In this document: positions 51,530-62,800 of the stretch, in pieces
Position numbering within the stretch: position 1 is the first letter of the stretch
Layout of the letters: every line of letters starts with the position of its first letter
The notes under the pieces: generated by a model
The model's input: only the letters and a program-made list of their open reading frames with translations
Databases searched by the model: none
Told to the model about the DNA's origin: nothing
Assembly: GCA_015698045.1 (NCBI GenBank)
Contig: BLAL01000278.1
Location: 1-64,000, forward strand
Direction: 5' to 3'
DNA: 64,000 nucleotides
Source of the DNA: Rhizophagus clarus
Taxonomy: Eukaryota > Glomeromycota > Glomeromycetes > Glomerales > Glomeraceae
Position numbers and translations under genes: made by a program

Positions 51530-53371
51530 CTAGCATATTAAAAGTTCACGCACCGGTAATGATTTTACTATTCCGAGTTTAGTTGGAATCTTTAAGTCGA
51601 TGGTATATTCATCACATGTCTTTATTATAGATTGAGTGTCTTCTTTATCATTTTGAGCAATAAGGACGTTTTTAACAACTTGATGAACAAATACACCAAG
51701 ATTGGTGATAATTGTGATATCCTTTCTTAACTTTACCAAATCAGTCGCTTTTAAATGCAGTTGAAGTAATTGCTTCCACACATCATCAGTGAGAAATTCC
51801 TTTAATTCATCATACGGCTCTTCCACCCTATTTAATAATATTTATCAATAATAGTTCATAAAAGAAAAACAATGATTAATAATATATTGAATACAAACCT
51901 TTCATATACCGTTTTGAATTCATTCACAAGCTTTACAACAGACATGTGGAATTTGTATCGGTAAGTATTGAACCACCCACCAACATCTTTAACCAAACTT
52001 CCTAATCTTGCGTCAGTTTTACTGATTTTGCATACTCGGACAATTAGCTCTTCATATAATTCTGTCGTATTATTTCGTGTTCTAAGAAAAAGTGCTTTAC
52101 ATTCTTCTTGTAATTGATATCTAACATGCTAATTTTAAAACATAATTAATAACTTAGTTTTATGTGATTTTTGCAACATCAAATTTAAATTACCTGATCG
52201 ATCACTATAGGTGTTGTTGATACAGATTCGAAGGAAAGTTTTGCTAAGGCATGTGATGATGAAGTAGATGTTGAAGTTGTTTCATATTCTTCATCAGTAC
52301 CGGTCATCATTCCATTTTGGATGTTTATTGCCAAATCCAGAATTCTTTTGTGGTGGGCCAGCCAGTAAGCAATTTCGAATTCATTTGACATGTTTTGAAA
52401 TTGAATTGGTCGCTTCGACTGTAAATTATCTTCAACAGCAATATCCACAATTTTCTGTATTTTTTTAGATTTCTTTTGGAACAATTCTTGCACACAAGAA
52501 CTTTTTTGTGAAGATTGCATTTGACTAGGAGGAATTAACATTACAGAAGAATTCGAAGTTCCAGTGGCAGAAAATATTTGATGATTATTAGTTTCATCAT
52601 CTGATGATACATATTCAGATGATTCCCATTGACCTTCACTATCATTTGATAAAGAATCTTCTGATGATTCTTGCGCAGGAGCTGGACTTACAGTTTCAAT
52701 ATTATTTGAACCTTCCCACTGCTGAGCTTCTTGTTCTTTTACTTTTAGTGTTGTTTTTAATAGTTTTTTTGGAGTTGGAGTTGAAGTTGGATTCTCCACA
52801 TCAATAGTATCATTTTCCTGCTTACGATTTTTTTTATTTAATTTTTGTGTTGTCTTTGCTGGAATGTTTGTTGTAGAAGTTGGATCATCCTTCTTTTGAT
52901 TTGATTTTCGCATTGTTTTCTCTGGAATGTTTGTTACCAAAGATGATCTTGAATTTTCCAACGCAATAGTATTCTCCTGTTGCTTTTGGTTTTTTTGATT
53001 TGATTTTCGCGTCATTCTTGTGGGAACATTTGTTGCCAAAGTTGAACTTGAATTTTCTAATATCGTAACATCCTCCTGTTGCTTTGTTTTTTTTTGACTT
53101 GAACTTCGAGTCTCTCTAGTTGACCGATTTGATGTCGTTTCATTACTTGAATAACCTAGATGAAAAACAATATAAACAATATAATAAAATTGGTTAAAAT
53201 TTTGATATTTCAAATGTTAGAGAATTTTAGGTAATAAAACATATGAAATAACGATTATATAGTATACTATCATTCTTCAAGTATAATTAATTTTATAATG
53301 AAAATTTGTTCAAAATGAGCAGAAATTTTTTTACGAATTTTTACTAACTTACCAGATTTTCGTTTGGTCAT
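51530..53371 (-). CDS. Four-exon accessory protein divergent to Plavaka-like transposase
   Basis: Exons 53371-53353, 53155-52194, 52128-51899 and 51827-51530 join in phase to 502 aa (MTKRKSGYSSNETT...). Residues about 20-150 hold degenerate repeats of TRMTRKSNQKNQKQQEN-type units, basic and Ser/Thr-rich. A Ser/acidic linker and a basic patch (FQKKSKKIQKIVDIAVEDN) follow. The C-terminal about 190 residues are helical (YQLQEECKALFLRTRNNTTE, SLVKDVGGWFNTYRYKFHMS, LTDDVWKQLLQLHLKATDLV). No family recognised. Introns are GTAAGT, GTAATT and GTTTGT to TAG. It shares a 522-bp divergent promoter region with the transposase at 53894, the same layout as in the CACTA-like element at 13816-23622, so an end-binding or regulatory role is a fair inference. 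Confidence 0.7.
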
Positions 53372-53893
53372 GATATTGTCTTTTGATATTTGATATTAAA
53401 GTACAAATGAAATAGAAAGAAAAGTTTTGATTAATAATTAAAAAAGATTATACAAAAAAAATAAAATAATGATAATTACATCATTCAATCGTAGTTTATT
53501 TCCTAATATAGGACTCAAAGAGATTTCCCGATTAATTATTGAAATCATATTCAATATGGTTAGCTTGGTTAATTTAATTTCTATTGATGCAACGGTAACA
53601 TACATTAATAAAGTTAATTATGTAAAAAAAAACGTGTAAAATTTAGTTGCATGAGACGCGACACGATATAATAAATTTGCTATTTAATAATTAAGATAGT
53701 ATTAAGATAGTAAAATATTATTAATGTAATTGGTTATAAAAATAAGAATCCTATACACATTGAAAATTTTTTAACTTATTGATACTAATAATAAAGTTTA
53801 TTGATAGTTTATTTAATTTGATATATATATAAATAAAAGCACATAAAAAACGATTTTATCATTTATCATTTTTGTTTTGCAAAAATACTACAA
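53372..53893. promoter_or_regulatory. Divergent promoter region of the element's two genes
   Basis: 522 bp between two divergent starts, AT-rich, with TATATATATA at about 53823-53832 about 70 bp before the transposase ATG. No other gene fits. Confidence 0.4.
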
Positions 53894-56800
53894 ATGAAAC
53901 GTTCAAGCAGAACCACCCGTACGCATGTATCAATACCAAAGTTACGTATTAGGTCCAAAAAAACACTATATGATGAGGGGCCTTCCACATCTGATAATAT
54001 TTTAGAGCGTAGAAAAATGGAAGACATTAATCCATCTTTTGAAGAACTTGAAACAGCCAATTACATTCAATTAAAATCATCAAGCGAGGTTGGTATACAT
54101 GTATAAACTATATGAACATTATAAAAATGCATTGTTTTGCAAGTTATTAGTAAATAATATATAATTTAATGCAAATTAACTTTATGAAAACTCGTTAGCA
54201 ACAAATGCATGATCATGAAGTTTTGATAAATGAAGATGTTAATAATTTAGCAGATACTGATGATGACAATATATTTTCAGCGGAGGGTAACATTCCAGCA
54301 GATAATTATGAACCTAAAGAATCTGGAATTGAAGAAAGATCAGTACTGGATGATGATAAATCTGAAGATTCTGGGATTTATGACGATCTAGACGAAGTAT
54401 TAGAAGAATTCTCTCTTGACTTTGAGGGGTTTGATGGAGAGTATGGTCCGTACTTCCCAAATTTTACATCGGCAATGATCTATATTTGGATTACCAAGCA
54501 TATGATATGTAAGTAATATAATATAAATATTTTACAAATGCAGTGGCATATTCATTAACATGCTAACCAATTTTTTGTAGCAACCTCCGCATATGAAGAT
54601 CTTGCTAAGATTCTCAAGCATCCCAAGTATCGGAAAGAGGATGTTACTACAAATATCCGTCAAATTCGAAAATGGAGAGATAGGTTACCTTTAGCCAAGG
54701 TGCGTAAACATGACGTGCCTCTTAGTATGCATAAAACACCATCCACATATGCATCTACAAAAAAAGCATTTACCATTTCTCCTTTAACACATTTGGAACG
54801 TGTTTTAAATAACCCATTACTTATGTCAAAAATGTATTTTGGACCTGGAATAATTGTAAATGAAAAACGAGAGTTCTGGCACGGTGAACTTTGGCAAGAT
54901 TCATTGTTATTTGGAGAAGACAAAATTAAAAGTAAAAATGAAGGTTTGTATTTTATAAAATCTATCTAAAAAGAAGAATATTCAAATGAATAACATAATG
55001 TACTTTATCCAGAATACTATAGAGCGGGTGATTTTTTATTATATCATGAGCAATCTTCCACTTTTATATGTCGAGTACGAGGCATAGTAATTGATGAACT
55101 AGATAATAATACACTTAAACTTAAAGTTGATACACTCCTTTCACATGAAAATCTTCCAAATTGTCGCTTTAATGATAATCGGCATACTCGTGGAAACAAT
55201 ATGGAATTATGGTTAGTTGAAGATGCAGTGAAATTAGTAAATCCAGCAAACATAGAACAACGAATTGTAGTTTGGCTATGTGATATGCCAGAACCTGATG
55301 AATATGATTATTATATTAAAGAAATTGTTTATTATTTTGATGGTCATTGGAAATATCGTGAAATAGCAACAAGACATAAATTACCTTGTGAATATATTAC
55401 ACTTTCACAATCACAACAGGATTTACCTACCTTAAAGATATTTCTTGATATATATATTGATGATTTCGGCACTTACAGAAATGTGTATCACTCTTTAGGG
55501 GGTGTTTATTTACAATTTGGCAATATGCCATTAAATCTTCGTAAACAAATAAAAAATCATTTTTTAATAGGATTTGTTCCATTTGGAGCAGATTTTAATG
55601 ATTTTATTAAACCAGTAATTCAAGATATAAAGTCCTTAGAAAATGGTCTTATTATGCAAACTTTATATGGTAAAGCATGGGTGATAGGTGGTATTGGATG
55701 TATTACTGCAGATTTGCCACAGGGAAATGACCTTGCAGGTGTAAAACGACATGGAGCCAACCATGGGTGTCGGACATGTAATGTTTTAAATAGCCAATAT
55801 ACTAATCCAAGCTATGATTATGTGAAGAACGCTCGTTTTAAGCAGCAAACAAATGAACGTATTGCAGAAATCAAAAACCAAAGCTCAAAAAGGGATCAGG
55901 ATCGATTGGCTATTGAGTATGGATTAATAGAACCAGGATCTTTCAATGTACTGAAATGGGATCAACATATTCAAACACCACAAGATGCATACCATTCTAT
56001 GGCTGGGAAGGCACGCACTCTTTTAGATGCAACATTTAACATTTTTAATGCAAATGGTGAAAAAGAATTCTTAAAATACTGGAAATGCATAGAAAAACCT
56101 ACTCATTGGAGTAGAATGCCAAATCCAGTACAGCATCGCCAGAGTTTTATGTTTTCTGACATATTGAGAATTGTGATGTTGATGCCATTTACCCTATAAA
56201 AAGTAATTGTACATTTTTTGTACAGGTTTTGTACAACTTTGTACAGAATATGTACGGAATTTGTAGTGGTGTATACTTTATGATGACCTTTTATATATAT
56301 TTATTAAGAGAATTGTACGGAATTCGTCTGAATTTGTACAGAATTTAATTTTGTACAGAATTTGTTATACGGAATTTGTACAGAAATTATCCGAATTTTA
56401 ATTTATATAATATATAATTTTGTACAGAATTTGTACAGAATTTATCCGAATGTATATAATATATAATTTTGTACAGAATTTGTACAGAATTTATCCGAAT
56501 GTATATAATATATAATTTTTGTACAGAATTTGTACAGAATTTATCCAAATGTATATAATATATAATTTTGTATAGAATTCATTGGGAATGTTATATCAGT
56601 TCAGATCTGCGACAATCTGCATTTTTATTTTTTGAAGATTTTTTTATAAAAATTCTGATAATCTCTAAAATTGCAGATTTTAAAACATTTCGTACAAAAA
56701 TCTTGAGATCTCCCATTTTTCTCTTTTATTTACACAAACTTTTTTTTTTTATTTCAACAAACTTTGCACTTCCTATTTGTCTAAACACTTAAATTTTTTT

Positions 56801-59800
56801 TCACAGTGCTTTAAAAAATAATCTTTTTTAATACTTTTTAAAGAAATGATTTTTTCAACTTCTTTAATTTAAAGAAATAATCTGTTAAAGTATTAAAAAA
56901 AAATTGAAATTTTTTTTAAGCTTCGAAACTTTGCAGGAACATCAGATTAAAAAAGTTTTTTTTGTAAAACTTTTCTCCTACCTATTTTTGCAGGTTCTTT
57001 TGGATATTAAAAGTATTTTTTAATATTATTATTTAACGAGCATTGACTAACACTCATTTTTCCTTTTTTTTGTAGGTCCAGAACACCGAAGGTATGGGTT
57101 CTGGACTCAATTTCGAAGTTAACCTTCGAAAAAAATTTTTTTTTTTATTAGTTTACTTTAACGAGCATTAGCTAACGCTCGTTTTATATTTTGTAAGTCC
57201 AAAGAGCTGAAGGCTTTACAATTCCACCAATTTCGAAGGCAAACTTCGAAAAATAATTTTTCATTAATTATTTAACGAACTTTATTAACGTTCGTTTTTA
57301 TCTTTCTAAGTCCAGAACACTAAAGGTACGAGTTCTGGACTATTTCTAAGGTTACCTTCGAAAAAAAATGATTATTTAACGAACGTTCAATTTTAATTTT
57401 TTTAGGTCCGGAAGCCGAGGTACAGCTCTGGACTTTTTTTTTTTATTTTAATTTAATGAACGTTAATATTAGCGTTCGATTTCAATTTTTTTTAGGTCCG
57501 AAAGCCAAAGTACAGCTCCGGACTTTTTTTTATTTTAATTTAACGAACGTTAACATTAACGTTCGATTTTAATTTTTTTTAGTTCCGGAAGTCGAAGTAC
57601 AGCTCCGGATTTTTTTTTTATCAATCTAATTTAACGAACGTTAATATTAACGTTCGATTTTTTTTTTAATTTTGTTTATTACTTTTGTAGTCCAGAACAC
57701 CGAACATGCGGCCTTGGACTTCATTTCAAAGGTAACTAAATATTTGGTTGTTTTATTTTTACTTAGCGAACGTTAACTAACGTTCGATTTCTTTTTCTTT
57801 TTTTTTTAGGTCCGGAACTCTATTTCGAGGCGGACCACTAAGTAAAAAAACAAAATCATTTTTTTTTTTTTGTATTTTAGCGAAACGTTAGTAACGTTTC
57901 GTTTTTCTTCTTTTTTTTAGGTCCGGAATTCCATTTCGAGGAGGACCATTAAGTAAAAAAAAAAATTTTTTTTATTTTAATTTCAACGAACGTTAACTAA
58001 CGTTCGTTTTCTTTCTTTTTTTAGGTCCGGAACTCTTTAGAGGCGGACCGGTATTTCGAAGGTATAATATCTTCGAAATTTATTTTTTTTTTTTTGTTTT
58101 ATTTAAAACGAACGTTACTAATGTTCGTTTTTTTTTGTATTTTTTAGGTCCAGAACTCTATTTCGAGGCGGACCATTTTTTTTTTGTATTTTAGCGAAAC
58201 GTTAGCAGCGTTTCGTTTTTCTTCTTTTTTTAGGTCCGGAACTCCATTTCGAGGAGGACCATTAAGTAAAAAAAAAATTTTTTTTACTTTAATTTCAACG
58301 AACGTTAACTAACGTTCGTTTTCTTTCTTTTTTTAGGTCCGGAACTCCTTTAGAGGCGGACTATGATATTTCGAAGGTAAAATATCTTCGAAATTTTTTA
58401 TTTTTTTTTTTGTTTTATTTAAACGAACGTTACTAATGTTCGTTTTTTTTTTATATTTTTTAGGTCCGGAACTCTTTAGAGGTGGACCGATATTTCGAAG
58501 GTATAATATCTTCGAAATTTTATTTCTTTTTTATGTTTTATTTAAAACGAACGATACTAATGTTCGTTTTTTTTTGTATTTTTTAGGTCCGGAACTCTTT
58601 AGAGGCGGACCGGTATTTCGAAGGTATAATATCTTCGAAATTTATTTTTTTTTTTTGTTTTATTTAGACGAACGTTACTAATGTTCGTTTTTTTTTTTGT
58701 TTTTTTTTAGGTCCGGAACTCTATTTCGAGGCGGACCACTAAGTAAAAAAAAAAAATTCATTTTTTTTTTGTGTTTTAGCGAAACGTTAGTAACGTTTCG
58801 TTTTTTCTTCCTTTTTTTTTAGGTCCGGAACTCCATAGGAGGACCATTAAGTAAAAAAAAAAAATTTTTTTTACTTTAATTTCAACGAACGTTAACTAAC
58901 GTTCGTTTTCTTTCTTTTTTTAGGTCCGGAACTCCTTTAGAGGCGGACTATGATATTTCGAAGGTAAAATATCTTCGAAATTTTTATTTTTTTTTTGTTT
59001 TATTTAAACGAACGTTACTAATGTTCGTGTTTTTTTTGTATTTTTTAGGTCCGGAACTCTATTTCGAGGCGGACCACTAAGTAAAAAAAAAAAATTCATT
59101 TTTTTTTTTGTGTTTTAGCGAAACGTTAGTAACGTTTCGTTTTTTCTTCCTTTTTTTTAGGTCCGGAACTCCATTTCGCGGCGGACTATGATATTTCGAA
59201 GGTAAAATATCTTCGAAATTTTTATTTTTTTTTTTGTTTTATTTAAACGAACGTTACTAATGTTCGTTTTTTTTTTATATTTTTTAGGTCCGGAACTCTT
59301 TAGAGGTGGACCGATATTTCGAAGGTATAATATCTTCGAAATTTTATTTCTTTTTTATGTTTTATTTAAAACGAACGATACTAATGTTCGTTTTTTTTTG
59401 TATTTTTTAGGTCCGGAACTCTTTAGAGGCGGACCGGTATTTCGAAGGTATAATATCTTCGAAATTTATTTTTTTTTTTTGTTTTATTTAGACGAACGTT
59501 ACTAATGTTCGTTTTTTTTTTTGTTTTTTTTTAGGTCCGGAACTCTATTTCGAGGCGGACCACTAAGTAAAAAAAAAAAATTCATTTTTTTTTTTGTGTT
59601 TTAGCGAAACGTTAGTAACGTTTCGTTTTTTCTTCCTTTTTTTTAGGTCCGGAACTCCATAGGAGGACCATTAAGTAAAAAAAAAAAATTTTTTTTACTT
59701 TAATTTCAACGAACGTTAACTAACGTTCGTTTTCTTTCTTTTTTTAGGTCCGGAACTCCATTTCGAGGCGGACTATGATATTTCGAAGGTAAAATATCTT

Positions 59801-62800
59801 CGAAATTTTTATTTTTTTTTTTGTTTTATTTAAACGAACGTTACTAATGTTCGTTTTTTTTTTATATTTTTTAGGTCCGGAACTCTTTAGAGGCGGACTA
59901 TGATATTTCGAAGGTATAATATCTTCGAAATTTTATTTTTTTTTTTTGTTTTATTTAAAACGAACGTTTCTAATGTTCGTTTTTTTTGTATTTTTTAGGT
60001 CCGGAATTTAGAGGCGGACCGGGATTTCGAAGGTATAATAATATCTTCGAAATTTTATTTTTTTATATTTTACAAAACGAAACCAATTAACGTTTCGTTT
60101 TATTTTACATTTTTTTTTTAGGTCCGGAACTCGAAGCAGACCGAAGGTAAAAAAAAAATATTTATTTTTGTTTCAACGAATGTTAAACTAGCGTTCGTTT
60201 TTTTTAGGTCCGAAAGAAGTGGACCGAGTTATTTCGAAGGTAAAAAAAAACTTCGAAATAATTTTATTTTATATTTTATTTTACGAAACGTTACTAATGT
60301 TTCGTTTCGTTTTTTTTTTAGGTCCGGAACTCTAATTCGAAGCGGACCGGTATTTCGAAGGTATAAAGCTTCGAAAAAATTGTTTTTTTTTTATTTCAAC
60401 GAACGTTAACTAACGTTCGGTTCTTTTTTTAGGTCCGGAACTCCAATTCGAAGTGGACCGGGTTATTTCGAAGGTAAAAAAACTTCGAAATTATTTTTTT
60501 TATATTATTTTACAAAATGTTACTAATATTTCGTTTCGTATTTCTTTTTTTTTTTAGGTCAGAATTCACTTTCGAAGCGGACCATGATATTCGAAGGTAA
60601 TATAATATCTTCGAAAAATTTTAACTTTATTTATTTTAACGAACGTTACTAATGTTCGTTTTTTTATTTTTTTTAGGTCCGGAACTCCCTCTCGCAGCGG
60701 GCCATGATATTCGAAGGTAATATAATATCTTCGAAATATTTTAACTTATTTAAATTTAACGAACGTTACTAATGTTCGTTTTTTTTATTTTTTTTAGGTC
60801 CGGACTCTCTTTCGCAGCGGACCATAAAGGTAATATAATAACTTAGGAAAAATTTTATATTTTTTTAACGAACATTATTAACATGCGTTTTGTATTCTTT
60901 TTTTTAGGTCTGGATCTTCCAATTCGAAGCGGACCAGGGTATTTCGAAGGTATAAAGCTTCGAAATGACTTTTTTTATTTTATTTTTGTTTCAACGAATG
61001 TTAATTAACGTTCGTTTTCAGTTTTTAGATGGAACCCCATTTTGAGGTAGACCAGGTATTCCGAAAATAAAAAAAAATTTTTCTCGTTTTTATTAACGAA
61101 ACGTTAATTAACGTTTTGATTCTTTGTTTTTTTTGTAGATTTGCGGCTTTCAGATACGGTATTTATTTCGAAAATTATAAGTTTTTTATTTTTGTTTTTT
61201 TTTTTAAAAACGAAATTTTAATTAATGTTCATTTTTTATTTTATAGGTTCACGGATTTCTGGAAGCTTCCTGAAACATAATTTTGAAGTAAGGAGGGATA
61301 GTATTTTCGCATTTTGTTGTTTTATTGGATCGAAGAAGTTAAAAGTTGTTTGTTGGAATCGAACCAACTGAAACAATGTCCAAACCATTAACAACATGAT
61401 TTTGCAGTATAAAAGTAAAGAAAGAAAGAAAGGAAGGGAACTTTAGTTTAGTGCATTTAGTAAAATAGTGTAGATTAGTAAATGCACTTTTAAATTTGTA
61501 AATATTTTTTTTTTAATGAAATAAATTAATTGATATTAGTTAACATTATGCGAAATTTTTCTGTGACGCGCATCGGCATGTCCTCAGATTAGTGCAGAAA
61601 TGTACTTTGCAGAACTGCGCAGATCTGTGGACCAAAATTTTTCCCAATGGCCAGTACAGAAGTGCCTAATTTGCAATTGATAAATTAATATATAATACTA
61701 ATCGGTTACATCTTAATTGGATCTTAATTGGATCTTAATTGAACACCGTAGTCGGTATTAAATAATAATTAAATGTAATTAATGGTGGTGTTGTTTTGGT
61801 TATAATGTAATCCTTTTTTTAATTACTTAAAAGTGTTTTTTGAAAGGGATATCGATTTTAATAAAAAATTATAATTTTTGCATACAATTGTATTTGCATA
61901 CAATGTTTATCGTCTATTATAATAACAAATACCTATATTGTGTAATATATACATTGTATAAGAATATAGCATCTGACAGTAAATTGGTAAGACAAAAACA
62001 TGTATACTATTGCAAAAACGTATAAGGGTGTGAAATATACACAAGTGATAAATAACATTATGGCCCGCATTATTATAATTTTGGCCAGATTAATTTATTT
62101 ATTATCAGTATATGGTATCACATAGGCCATGTGATTTGCCGATCATTTACTTTATTAAATTTGTAATCAGGTACATCATTATGCTAAAAATAGCTAAACA
62201 CGAATTATAAATAAACAATACTTTTGAAAAAATATCGTACGACCTTTTCTTGTTAACTCTTTCTTTTTTACATTTTTATCTCAAAATACATAATATTACA
62301 GATTTACAGGTATTTTAAAACAATATTTTTTTTTATTTGTACTAATTTTTATTTTTAATATTTTTAACTATATTTTTTCTTGTAATTGTTTTTATTTATT
62401 TTTTTACTAATATATTACTATATTTCTTTTCTTATTACTAACTGCTTTTTTACTTTTTTATGTTACTTTCTTTTTTATTATTTACTCTTTACTTTTTTTA
62501 CGTGTTACTAATATACTAACTACATCTATTTAATATACTAACTTTTCTAACTGCTTTTTTTACTTTACTTTTATTTTTTTTGCATCACTAATATACTAAC
62601 TATATTTAATTAATATACTAACTTTTTTTTACTTCTTACATTATATCTCTTTAGCATATTAACCTTTATCTTTTTTTTATTCTATGCCTTAAACTCAGCA
62701 TGAATTAATATTCTAACATTTTCATGTTCTTATATTTTTAAATGCAAGATAAATTATTGGGTAATGAATCCTTTATTACATTTACTTTTTCTGTTATAAA

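Noticed and set aside
58436..59505. Two 81-codon open frames rich in FFLYFLGPELFRG
   Set aside because: They lie wholly inside the hairpin array and repeat because the array repeats; composition is that of T tracts.
57050..61270. CRISPR-like alternation of palindromic repeats and spacers
   Set aside because: The intervening parts are poly-T and other repeated hairpins, not unique spacers, and the organism is eukaryotic.
61340..61395. tRNA-like T arm on the minus strand (GTTGG TTCGATT CCAAC with flanking GTTGTTA / AAACAAC)
   Set aside because: The T stem and a possible acceptor stem are there, but only about 20 bases separate the 5' stem from the T arm, so D and anticodon arms cannot fit. 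At best a tRNA relic or chance.
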